Shown here one piece after another: positions 35,519-43,210 of a stretch of 64,000 nucleotides of DNA. Location of the stretch: the NCBI RefSeq assembly GCF_029813775.1, contig NZ_JARVKW010000016.1, positions 62,001 through 126,000 of the forward strand. The letters are read 5' to 3'. The notes under the pieces are model-generated. The model had not been told where the DNA came from. It ran no database searches and worked only from the letters and a program-made list of their open reading frames with translations. Origin of the DNA: Streptomyces sp. DH24 (GTDB lineage: Bacteria; Actinomycetota; Actinomycetes; Streptomycetales; Streptomycetaceae). The translations under genes were made by a program, and so were the position numbers. Within the stretch, counting starts at the first letter, position 1. Every line of letters begins with the position of its first letter.

Positions 35519-35949
35519 GTCCCCGCCCGCCGCGCCGGGGCCACCGTCACCAGCCGCGCGAAGTAGTCGTCCGGGACGCCTTCTCCGACGGGACGGCCGT
35601 CGGCCTCGATCCAGGCGTGGGCGGAGAACGGCGGCACCTTGCGGACCCCGGTGCACCAGGTGGGCCAGGCGCCGTACATCCGGCACAGCAGGGCGGCGCC
35701 CAGTGAGCGCGGCAGGCAGCCGCGGGGTCCCGCGCAGCGCAGGCTCACGGCGCACAGTGCCTCGCGGGCCGCCGCGGCCTGTGCGGGAGTGGCGGGGCGC
35801 GCGCCCCGGCGTGCCTGCTGGAGCACGGCGCGGATGTGGCGCGGCGGCAGGAACGACAGCACCAGCGCGGGCACCAGGACGAGGCGGGCGGCCAGTCGCC
35901 GGGCGAGAGGGACGCCGGTGGGCCGGTCCAGGGCGCTGGGTGTGGTCAT
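35515..35949 (-). CDS. Lasso peptide B2 leader protease
   Basis: This 144-residue transglutaminase-like cysteine protease removes the leader from the precursor. The catalytic triad is visible: Cys78 in GCLPRSLGAALLCR, His111 in FSAHAWIEADG and Asp117. TGVRKVPPFSAHAWIE is a strong match to the lasso B2 family. The N-terminal half is helical (LARRLAARLVLVPALVLSFL). The ATG overlaps the RRE stop (ATGA) and the end overlaps the exporter start. It needs the separately encoded RRE protein to hold the leader. Confidence 0.95.
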   Translation of the reverse strand: MTTPSALDRPTGVPLARRLAARLVLVPALVLSFLPPRHIRAVLQQARRGARPATPAQAAAAREALCAVSLRCAGPRGCLPRSLGAALLCRMYGAWPTWCTGVRKVPPFSAHAWIEADGRPVGEGVPDDYFARLVTVAPARRAGT

Positions 35950-36200
35950 GAGGCCAGCCCCGCGTTCCGGAGGTCGCGCACCAGTGCCGTCACGTCCTGT
36001 TCCGCGCGGTCGTGGTCGATGTCGAACTGCGCGACGAGCGCCGTGATCGCGGCCGTCTCGTCGCCGTCGTCCATGAGTGTCCGCACCACCAGCGCGCCCG
36101 TGGGGTTGAGTTCCCAGTACTCACCGGTGCGCTGGTCGAGGAGGACCGTGCCGTACTGGGTCTCGGCGGTGGAGACGTCGGTGTGGAATCGGAGCGTCAT
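35946..36200 (-). CDS. Lasso peptide RRE (B1/E) protein, PqqD-like
   Basis: This 84-residue RiPP recognition element has the PqqD-type wHTH pattern: TQYGTVLLDQRTGEYWELNPTGALVVR in beta strands, then helices TAAITALVAQFDIDHDRAEQD. It binds the leader and delivers it to the B2 protease. The ATG at 36200 gives the normal family length, with AAAGG about ten bases upstream. An in-frame ATG at 36272 (MTDDTAGRPNAPSDD) would add 24 residues and cannot be excluded. It is coupled to B2 by an ATGA overlap. Confidence 0.93.
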   Translation of the reverse strand: MTLRFHTDVSTAETQYGTVLLDQRTGEYWELNPTGALVVRTLMDDGDETAAITALVAQFDIDHDRAEQDVTALVRDLRNAGLAS

Positions 36201-36309
36201 GTGGTCGGCGCCTTTCTGCTGTCTTCGGTCGTCCGACGGTGCATTCGGTCGTCCGGCGGTGTCGTCCGTCATCCGTCATCCCTCATCCGTCATCCGACGG
36301 TGTCGTCCG
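36201..36309. repeat. Short tandem repeats between cyclase and RRE genes
   Basis: On the minus strand GACGGACGACACCG(T/C)CGGA occurs twice, along with interspersed copies of GGATGACGGATGA. The repeats cover the cyclase stop codon and several ATGs, so alternative starts such as MTDDTVG and MTDDTAG are created. The array probably arose by slippage. Confidence 0.6.
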
Positions 36310-38166
36310 TCATCCGACGGTGGATTCCGGACGTGGTGCGCGGTCCCGGGCGCGCAGCCACACCTCGCACGCGATGGTGGAGTAGAGGATGGCGTCGCGC
36401 AGGCCCGGCGCGTTGGGCCGCTGTGCGAGCCGGCGCAGTTCCTCGCCGTCCACCAGGCCGAGGCGTTCCAGCCGGGAGTCGGTCCACAGGGTCATCAGGT
36501 CGCCCCGGTGGCGGCGCAGCCCGTCCGACGCGTCCATCGACGCCTCGGCCTTGTTGGCACGCCGCAGGCACTCGTCCGGGACGACACCGCGCATCGCCTC
36601 GGTGAGCACGGGTTTGTACTGCCAGGGCGTGACGCGGTCGTCCGGCCGGACCGCCAGGCACGCCTCGATCACGCGGTCGTCCAGGTAGGGGGACGCCATC
36701 GGAAGTCCCGCTCGGGTGGCCATCCGTTCCCACTGGCGGATGATGCGGGTGCAGGTGCGGATCAGTTCCAGGTCGGTGTGCAGGCCACGGTCCGGGTGCA
36801 GCGGGCGGGCCTGCGCGGCCGAGGCGAGCAGGGCCTGCCGCGCCAGCCGTTCCGTCTCGGAGGTCATCCAGGGGAACAGGCGGGGCGACATCCCCCAGCC
36901 GAGGCTGCCGGTCACGGAGGACTCCGGCATGAGGGCGCGCAGGTGGCGGACGGAGTCGGCCAGCCAGCCCGGGTACGTGCGGGAGTCGGCGAGGGCGCGC
37001 GCCGTCGCGCCGAGCGGCCAGGTCCACAGGGCGCGGAAGCCGCGCAGTTGGCGCAGCGCGAACAGCGGGCGGGTGCGCAGCAGCCGGTGGTAGTACGCCT
37101 CCGAGCACCAGGCGACGTGGTCGCCGCCGATGCCGGTGAGGTGCGCCCGGCTGCCGCGTTCGGCCAGCCACGGCAGCTGTTGCAGGACGCGTGAGCGGTC
37201 CATCACGCCGATGGTCGGCTCGTCGAGCAGGTCGTCGATGCCGAGCAGGTCCGAGTAGACCAGGGCCGACGCGTCCGCGTCCCAGACGACGTGGTCGACC
37301 TTCGGCAGGTGGTCCGCCGCCTGCCTGGCCCAGGCCAGGTCGGTGTCCGCGGGGTCCCGTCCGGGCCAGGTCGCGGCCACCACGGAGGCGGTGGAGCGGG
37401 CGGCCAGGAAGCAGACGGAGGTGGAGTCCAGGCCGCCGGACAGGTCGCAGCTGACCACGCCGCCCGGCCGGGTCCGGAGGTCCACGGCCTCGGCCAGCGC
37501 CTCGCGGACGGCCGGCGCGCCCTGCGTGAGGGTGCGGGTCGGCTCGGGTGGGTGCCACCAGCGTGATCTGCGGACCCGCTGTCCGTCGGCGGAGACGATC
37601 AGGGCGTCCTCGGGGGAGACCGCGTCGACGCCCTGCCAGACCGAGGTCTCGTACAGCGGGTGCGGGACGGGCCACAGGAGCCGGGTGGCCAGCTGGCCGG
37701 TGTCGGGCCTGCTGTCCAGGGCCGTGGCGAGCAGGTCCGCGCTCGTGGCGGCCACCTGGACGCCGCCGACGCGCGCGTGGAAGACCAGCCGCAGCCCGGA
37801 GGCGCTGCCCTGCACCCTGAGCTGCCCCTCGTGGGTGGCGATCAGGTGGAAGCTGCCCGGCAGGGACCGGGCCAGGGCGTCGAGTTCGGTGAGGTCACGC
37901 AGCCGCGCCGCCCGGCGTTCGAGCTGCTGCGGGTCGGCCGCGCACCATCCGACGGCGGCGAGGGCCGTGCCGCCGGCGCGGGCCGTGATGATCTCCGTGC
38001 CGGACCAGTGGCCGATCAGCCAGGGCCGGCCCGAGGCGTGGGCCAGGACGCGGGTACCGGGGTGGCGGAAGAAGCGGGCCGCGGCGGCCGCCTCCTCGCA
38101 GTCGGGGAAGACCACGAAGTGGGCGTCGCCGCGGTCCCGTTCCGCACTCTCGTGCATGTCGGACAT
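36310..38166 (-). CDS. Lasso peptide cyclase (C protein, asparagine synthetase-like)
   Basis: This 618-residue protein closes the macrolactam ring. Residues about 1-200 are a degenerate class II glutaminase-like domain without the N-terminal Cys. The synthetase domain starts with the PP-loop CDLSGGLDSTS and contains LTGIGGDHVAW and MASPYLDDRVIEACLAVRPDDR, all typical of the lasso C family. It activates the acidic side chain of core residue 8 as an acyl-adenylate, which the N-terminal amine then attacks. The ATG at 38166 (MSDMHES) is 26 bp after the precursor stop codon. A weak ribosome site suggests lower translation than the precursor. Confidence 0.95.
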   Translation of the reverse strand: MSDMHESAERDRGDAHFVVFPDCEEAAAAARFFRHPGTRVLAHASGRPWLIGHWSGTEIITARAGGTALAAVGWCAADPQQLERRAARLRDLTELDALARSLPGSFHLIATHEGQLRVQGSASGLRLVFHARVGGVQVAATSADLLATALDSRPDTGQLATRLLWPVPHPLYETSVWQGVDAVSPEDALIVSADGQRVRRSRWWHPPEPTRTLTQGAPAVREALAEAVDLRTRPGGVVSCDLSGGLDSTSVCFLAARSTASVVAATWPGRDPADTDLAWARQAADHLPKVDHVVWDADASALVYSDLLGIDDLLDEPTIGVMDRSRVLQQLPWLAERGSRAHLTGIGGDHVAWCSEAYYHRLLRTRPLFALRQLRGFRALWTWPLGATARALADSRTYPGWLADSVRHLRALMPESSVTGSLGWGMSPRLFPWMTSETERLARQALLASAAQARPLHPDRGLHTDLELIRTCTRIIRQWERMATRAGLPMASPYLDDRVIEACLAVRPDDRVTPWQYKPVLTEAMRGVVPDECLRRANKAEASMDASDGLRRHRGDLMTLWTDSRLERLGLVDGEELRRLAQRPNAPGLRDAILYSTIACEVWLRARDRAPRPESTVG

Positions 38167-38192
38167 GGAGTCCCGTTACGTGCCGGTCGCCG

Positions 38193-38303
38193 TCAGTTCT
38201 TGCTGAGGATCAGACGGTCGTTGCCGTTGCGCTGCAGCAGCCCGGTCTTCTCGCGGAAGGATCCCAGCCGGACGAGCGTGGGGGCCTCGTACGCCTTCTT
38301 CAT
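38193..38303 (-). CDS. Citrulassin-family lasso peptide precursor
   Basis: This 36-residue precursor has a 21-residue leader with the RRE-binding motif YEAPTLVRLGSF (Tyr5, Pro8) and the conserved Thr at position -2 (EKTG). The predicted core is LLQRNGNDRLILSKN. The citrulassin A core, from memory, is LLGLAGNDRLVLSKN; 11 of 15 positions agree. Leu1 to Asp8 should form the isopeptide ring, with Arg9-Asn15 as loop and tail. Arg9 is the position converted to citrulline in citrulassin A by a peptidylarginine deiminase encoded elsewhere. GAGGTGA at 38314-38308 is a strong ribosome site. A longer in-frame start at 38405 is not plausible. Confidence 0.95.
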   Translation of the reverse strand: MKKAYEAPTLVRLGSFREKTGLLQRNGNDRLILSKN

Positions 38304-38699
38304 GCCATCACCTCGATGTGAGCGGTACCGTCGGCCTACTGTGCGGCCGGCGGCTGTGACACCAGCTAGCGGGGCGGCACATGGCACGGGCAAGACGCAC
38401 GCCACAAGTCATATCAGCGGACCCCAAAGGGTCTTCTCCGGGCGTCGTTCCCCCCTCCCGCAGGCCCGGCCGCGTCCGCAGGGGGGTGGCGGGGGGCGGC
38501 TGTTGAGCGGCACGGGCCTGCTGACCTGGACGGTTCGGTCGGCGTACCGGGCGAAGTGGCGGCCGGACCGTGCACGCGGAGTGCGGGGGCGCCGCCCGGC
38601 GCACTGCGTACCGGGAACGCAACCGCTCACGGGACGCGTGCGGTCCACCGACCTGGTGCCGCGAAGACCGGCAGGGCCGTGGCCTACGGCCCTGCGGGC
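38304..38699. promoter_or_regulatory. Upstream region of the lasso operon
   Basis: This 396-bp stretch contains the lasso promoter. The AT-richer part is about 38385-38425. Frames read here are neither conserved nor equipped with a ribosome site. On the minus strand TTGCCC (about 38392) followed by TAGCTG (about 38370) is a weak -35/-10 candidate. No regulator gene is adjacent to the cluster. Confidence 0.35.
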
Positions 38700-38844
38700 T
38701 CACGCCGCCGGCGATCTCCGTCCCGTCCGCCCCGTCGGCGCCCCGGCAGGGCAGCAGCAGGACGGGCGCCGCGTCCTCGGGCCCCCCGACCCGGTACGCG
38801 AGGGTGATGCCGTTGGCGTGAACGGTCCGCGGTTCGGTGTCCAT
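38700..38844 (-). pseudogene. Alpha/beta-hydrolase N-terminal remnant
   Basis: From ATG 38844 the minus strand reads MDTEPRTVHANGITLAYRVG then GPEDAAPVLLLPCRGADGAD, the first strand and oxyanion loop of an alpha/beta hydrolase. After about 45 residues (GTEIAGG) the frame loses similarity and carries no nucleophile motif. It ends about 400 bp from the lasso precursor, so the gene is truncated. Confidence 0.6.
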
Positions 38845-38884
38845 GCCGGGGACCGTGTCCTGCGAGAGGACGCCGCCAAGTCCC

Positions 38885-39002
38885 GCTCTGCCGCGGGCAG
38901 ATCGCCGCCCCGCCCGTCGAGGAATGCGGCGACACGGCGCACGAACCACTCCGGGTCGTCGAGCCGGGGGAAGTGGGCGTGCCGGGTGTCGCGCGGCAGG
39001 TG
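38885..39002 (-). pseudogene. Alpha/beta-hydrolase C-terminal remnant
   Basis: Directly after the acyl-CoA ligase stop codon the minus strand reads LPRDTRHAHFPRLDDPEWFV then RRVAAFLDGRGGD. This is the usual last helix region of an alpha/beta hydrolase, including the catalytic-His area. There is no start codon or body in front of it. It precedes the N-terminal remnant, so the two pieces are in inverted gene order and probably derive from two copies or a rearranged copy. Confidence 0.55.
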
Positions 39003-40520
39003 TTACTTCGCGGACACGGCCCGGCCCTGCGCGAAGCGGTCCCGCAGTTCCCGTTTGAGGATCTTGCCGCTGGCGTTGCGGGGCAGTCCCGGGACGAACA
39101 GGACGCGCTTGGGGGCCTTGAAGGAGGGGAGTTTCTCGCGGGCGTGGGCGATCAGTTCCGCCTCCGTGACCTCGCCGCGCGGCACGACGACGGCCGTGAC
39201 CGCCTCGATCCAGTGGTCGTCGGGCAGGCCGACGACCGCGACCTCGGCGACCGACTCGTGGGTGTAGAGGGCGTCCTCGACCTGGCGCGAGGCGACCAGC
39301 ACACCGCCGGAGTTGATGACGTCCTTCACGCGGTCCACGATCGTGAGGTAGCCGTCCGCGTCGCGCACCGCGAGGTCGCCGGAGTGGAACCAGCCGTCCC
39401 GGAAGGCCTCGGCGGTCTCCTCGGGCTTGTCCCAGTAGCCCTCGCACAACTGCGGTGACCGGTAGACGACTTCGCCCGGTGTGCCGTCGGGCGCGTCCTT
39501 GCCGTCCTCGTCGACCACGCGCGCCTCGACGAACAGGACGGGACGGCCGCAGGAGTCCATGCGTCCCTCGTGCTCGTCGGGCCCGAGGACGGTGGCCAGG
39601 GGGCCGATCTCGCTCTGGCCGAAGCAGTTGTAGAACGCCAGCCGAGGGAGCCGTTCCCGCAGCCGCTCCAGCACGGGCACCGGCATGATGGACGCGCCGT
39701 AGTACGCCTTGCGCAGGCCGTCGAGGTCACGGGTGGCGAAGTCGGGCCGGTTGGCGAGGGCGATCCATACGGTGGGCGGCGCGAACAGGCTGTCCACGCG
39801 GCCCTGTTCGACCAGGTCGAGGATGCGGTCGCCGTCGGGCGCGTCGAGGACGATGCTGGTCGCGCCGACCGCGAGGTACGGCAGCAGGAACACGTGCATC
39901 TGCGCCGAGTGGTACAGCGGCAGCGCGTGCACGGGCCGGTCGCCGGCGCGCAGGTCGAGGGCGGTGACGGCGCTCAGGTACTCGTGCACCAGCGCGCGGT
40001 GCGTCATCATCGCGCCCTTCGGCAGGGCGGTGGTGCCCGAGGTGTAGAGCAGCTGCACCAGGTCCTCGCCGCCCGGCTCGGGCCCGTCGTACGGCGTCGC
40101 CGTCGCCAGCCGCGTCAGCAGGGCGTCGTCGGTGTCGCGCAGCGGCAGCACGGGCACGCCGTCGGGGAGCCGGTCCGCGAGGTCGGGGTCGGCGAGCACC
40201 AGCGAACTGCCGGACTGGCCGACGATGTAGGCGAGGTCGTCGCCGGTGAGGTTCTGGTTGACCGGCACGTGCACGAGCCCGGCGCGGGCGCACGCGAGGA
40301 AGGCGATGAGGTAGGCGTCGGAGTTGTGGCCGTAGGCGCCGACCCGGTCGCCCGGGGACAGTCCCCGCGCGCGGAGCAGGCCCGCCGCGCGGGAGACGGC
40401 GGTGTCGAGTTCGCCGTAGGTCCAGGTGCGTTCCCCGTACTCCACCGCCACGCGGGCGGGAGTGCGCCGGGCGCTGCGCCGCAGCACCCCGTCGACCGTG
40501 CTGCCGTGTCCGGACGTCAT
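39003..40520 (-). CDS. Fatty acyl-CoA ligase (AMP-binding)
   Basis: This 505-residue enzyme of the ANL superfamily activates a carboxylic acid as an adenylate and transfers it to CoA. Motifs: the P-loop QLLYTSGTTALPKGAMMTHRA, NCFGQSEIGPLA, the hinge YLTIVDRVKDVINSGG and the C-terminal catalytic Lys in RNASGKILKREL. Length and motifs suggest a medium- or long-chain acid; the precise substrate is unknown. The ATG at 40520 starts MTSGHGSTVDGVLRR. It runs into broken hydrolase sequence just after its stop codon. Confidence 0.93.
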   Translation of the reverse strand: MTSGHGSTVDGVLRRSARRTPARVAVEYGERTWTYGELDTAVSRAAGLLRARGLSPGDRVGAYGHNSDAYLIAFLACARAGLVHVPVNQNLTGDDLAYIVGQSGSSLVLADPDLADRLPDGVPVLPLRDTDDALLTRLATATPYDGPEPGGEDLVQLLYTSGTTALPKGAMMTHRALVHEYLSAVTALDLRAGDRPVHALPLYHSAQMHVFLLPYLAVGATSIVLDAPDGDRILDLVEQGRVDSLFAPPTVWIALANRPDFATRDLDGLRKAYYGASIMPVPVLERLRERLPRLAFYNCFGQSEIGPLATVLGPDEHEGRMDSCGRPVLFVEARVVDEDGKDAPDGTPGEVVYRSPQLCEGYWDKPEETAEAFRDGWFHSGDLAVRDADGYLTIVDRVKDVINSGGVLVASRQVEDALYTHESVAEVAVVGLPDDHWIEAVTAVVVPRGEVTEAELIAHAREKLPSFKAPKRVLFVPGLPRNASGKILKRELRDRFAQGRAVSAK

Positions 40521-40666
40521 GTCAGCCGATCCTGCGTGGGCCGCCCGGGGAGGTCAAGACGCCGCGCGTGGCCGGTGCCTGCCACAGACGGCTCCGGAGC
40601 GCTGACGTGCCGGATACCCGCTGTTACGCTCAACCGCTCCTTCCCCCGATGACGTTGGGAGGCACC

Positions 40667-43093
40667 ATGCGCACCCGCCTGGGACGAGCCGGGGTCGTGG
40701 CCGCGGCTCTGCTCACCGCCGTGTCCGTACTGCCCGCGGCCGCCGCCGACGGGCAGGACCGGCAGGAGCGCCCGGCCCGCGGCGGTCTGTCGGCCGTCGT
40801 CCGCTACACCGAGTTCGGCATCCCGCACATCGTCGCCGAGGACTTCGCGGACCTCGGCTTCGGCACCGGGTGGGCGCAGGCCGCCGACCAGGTGTGCACG
40901 CTCGCCGACGGGTTCGTGACCGTGCGCGGGGAACGTTCGCGCTACTTCGGGCACGACGCCCGCGCGGACTCGGCGCTCTCGTCGGCCTCCACGAACCTGG
41001 CGAGCGACCTGTACTTCCGGGGCGTTCGGCAGGCGGGCACGGTCGAGAGGCTGCTGGGCGAGCCGGCGCCGCGCGGCCCGAGCCGGGCGGCGAAGGACCT
41101 GATGCGGGGGTTCGCGGCGGGCTACAACGCCTGGCTCGCGCAGAACCGCGTCACCGACCCGGCGTGCCGGGGCGCGGCGTGGGTGCGGCCGGTGACGACG
41201 CTGGACGTGGCGGCGCGCGGGTACGCGCTCGCCGTGCTCGGCGGTCAGGGCCGGGCCGTCGACGGCATCACGGCCGCGCAGCCGCCGGCCACGCGGGCCG
41301 GGCGCAGCGAGGCGGCCGCGGGAGACGAGGGGACCGACCCGGCGTCGGCGGCCCGCGCGGCGCGGGAGCTGTTCGCGGCCGACTCCTCCGGAATGGGCTC
41401 CAACGCGGTCGCGTTCAGCGGCGCGACCACGGCGGACGGCCGCGGTCTGCTGCTCGGCAACCCGCACTACCCGTGGCAGGGCGGCCGTCGCTTCTGGCAG
41501 TCGCAGCAGACCATTCCGGGCCGGCTGAACGTCGCGGGCGGTTCGCTGCTCGGCTCGGCCACCGTCTCCATAGGCCACAACGCGCACGTCGCGTGGAGCC
41601 ACACCGTCGCCACCGGCGTCACCCTCAACCTCCACCAGCTGACGCTCGATCCGGCCGACCCGACGGCGTATCTGGTGGACGGCGTGCGCGAGCGCATGAC
41701 GAAGCGGACCGTGACCGTCGCCGTGAACAACGGCTCGCCGGTGACGCGCACCCAGTGGTGGACCCGGTACGGCCCCGTCGTCACCTCCCTCGGCGCCTCG
41801 CTGCCGCTGCCCTGGACCGGTACGACGGCGTACGCGCTGGGTGATCCCAACGCGGCCAACCTGCGCGCCTCGGACACGGCGCTGGGCTTCGCCGCCGCCC
41901 GCGACACGAAGGACGTCCTGGGCGCGCTGCGGCGCACGCAGGGCCTGCCGTGGGTGAACACGATCGCCGCGGACTCGCGCGGCGGCACCCTCTTCACGCA
42001 GTCGCAGGTGCTGCCCCGCATCACCGACGAACTGGCGCGGCGCTGCTCCACCCCGCTCGGCAGGGCCACCTACCCCGCGTCCGGTGTCGCGGTCCTGGAC
42101 GGCTCGCGCGGCGACTGCGCGCTCGGCAGCGACCCGGACGCCGTGCAGTCGGGCATCTTCGGTCCGTCCCGCATGCCGACGCTGACGGACGCGCCGTACG
42201 CGGAGAACTCCAACGACAGTGCCTGGCTGGCCAACGCGGACCGTCCGCTCACGGGCTACGAGCGGGTCTTCGGCACGGTCGGCACCGCCCGCTCGATGCG
42301 GACGCGCGGCGCCCTGCAGGACGTGGCGGCGATGGCGGACCGGGGCGCTCTGACCGTGCGGGACCTGCAGCGGCTGCAGTTCGCCAACCGGGTGCCCGCC
42401 GGTGACCTGGCCGCCGACGACGCGGCGAAGGCGTGTGCCGCGCTGCCGGGCGGGACGGCGACCGGCAGTGACCGCCGGACCGTGGACGTGTCCGAGGCGT
42501 GTGCCGTGCTCGCCTCCTGGGACCGCACGATGAACACCGGCAGCCGGGGCGCCCTGCTGTTCGACCGGTTCTGGCGCGGGCTGACCGCGACCGTGCCGGC
42601 GGCGCAGCTGTGGAAGGTGCCGTTCTCGGCGGCCGACCCGGTCGGCACGCCGCACACGCTCGACACGGCCGCGCCGGGCTTCCCGACGGCTCTCGCGGAC
42701 GCGGTCGCCGAACTGCGGGCGGCGGGCGTTCCGCTCGACTCCCCGCTCGGGGAGCACCAGTTCGTGGTGCGCGACGGCGCGCGGGTCCCGGTGCCCGGCG
42801 GCACCGAGTCGCTGGGCGTGTGGAACAAGATCGAGCCGGTGTGGGACACGGCGCGCGGCCACACGGAGGTGACGACGGGCTCCAGCTACATCCAGGCCGT
42901 GGGCTGGGACGGGAGCCGCTGCCCGGTCGCCCGGACGCTGCTGACGTACTCCCAGTCCTCGAACCCGGCGTCGCCCCACGTCAGCGACCAGACGCGGCTG
43001 TTCTCGGCGGGGCGTTGGGTGACGTCCCGGTTCTGCGAGAAGGACGTTCTGTCCTCCCCGGAGCTGAGGGTGGTCCGGGTGCGCGAACGCTGA
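40667..43093 (+). CDS. Secreted Ntn-hydrolase acylase (AhlM/PvdQ-like)
   Basis: This 808-residue secreted penicillin-acylase-family enzyme has a signal peptide (about 1-27). It is made as one chain that cleaves itself before Ser245 in GMGSNAVAFSG to give alpha and beta subunits with an N-terminal Ser nucleophile. The conserved strand VRYTEFGIPHIVAEDFADLGFGTGWAQA begins the alpha chain. Length and motifs are close to Streptomyces AhlM and aculeacin A acylase, which cleave long acyl chains from lactones or lipopeptides. GGGAGGCACC precedes the ATG at 40667. Confidence 0.93.
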   Translation: MRTRLGRAGVVAAALLTAVSVLPAAAADGQDRQERPARGGLSAVVRYTEFGIPHIVAEDFADLGFGTGWAQAADQVCTLADGFVTVRGERSRYFGHDARADSALSSASTNLASDLYFRGVRQAGTVERLLGEPAPRGPSRAAKDLMRGFAAGYNAWLAQNRVTDPACRGAAWVRPVTTLDVAARGYALAVLGGQGRAVDGITAAQPPATRAGRSEAAAGDEGTDPASAARAARELFAADSSGMGSNAVAFSGATTADGRGLLLGNPHYPWQGGRRFWQSQQTIPGRLNVAGGSLLGSATVSIGHNAHVAWSHTVATGVTLNLHQLTLDPADPTAYLVDGVRERMTKRTVTVAVNNGSPVTRTQWWTRYGPVVTSLGASLPLPWTGTTAYALGDPNAANLRASDTALGFAAARDTKDVLGALRRTQGLPWVNTIAADSRGGTLFTQSQVLPRITDELARRCSTPLGRATYPASGVAVLDGSRGDCALGSDPDAVQSGIFGPSRMPTLTDAPYAENSNDSAWLANADRPLTGYERVFGTVGTARSMRTRGALQDVAAMADRGALTVRDLQRLQFANRVPAGDLAADDAAKACAALPGGTATGSDRRTVDVSEACAVLASWDRTMNTGSRGALLFDRFWRGLTATVPAAQLWKVPFSAADPVGTPHTLDTAAPGFPTALADAVAELRAAGVPLDSPLGEHQFVVRDGARVPVPGGTESLGVWNKIEPVWDTARGHTEVTTGSSYIQAVGWDGSRCPVARTLLTYSQSSNPASPHVSDQTRLFSAGRWVTSRFCEKDVLSSPELRVVRVRER

Positions 43094-43145
43094 GGCGCGA
43101 ACAACGGGACCCGCACGCACCATTGACACACCTCACCGCTGACAC

Positions 43146-43185
43146 GAAAGTTTCATCGCGCGACACAGATCCGAAAGATACTTTC
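43146..43185. promoter_or_regulatory. Paired GAAAG/CTTTC palindromes
   Basis: GAAAGTTTC (43146-43154) and GAAAGATACTTTC (43173-43185) are two perfect palindromes sharing GAAAG. They lie 26-65 bp upstream of the serine-hydrolase start. TTGACA at 43123-43128 may be the -35 box. They are probably operators of a dimeric repressor; the regulator is not in the neighbourhood. Confidence 0.55.
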
Positions 43186-43210
43186 AGCCAGGTGTGACGG
43201 GAGGCTCTCG

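Noticed and set aside
38193-38405. A longer start for the lasso precursor at 38405
   Set aside because: The extra 34 residues are Arg/Ala-rich with no leader features, while the ATG at 38303 has a strong ribosome site and gives a normal lasso leader.
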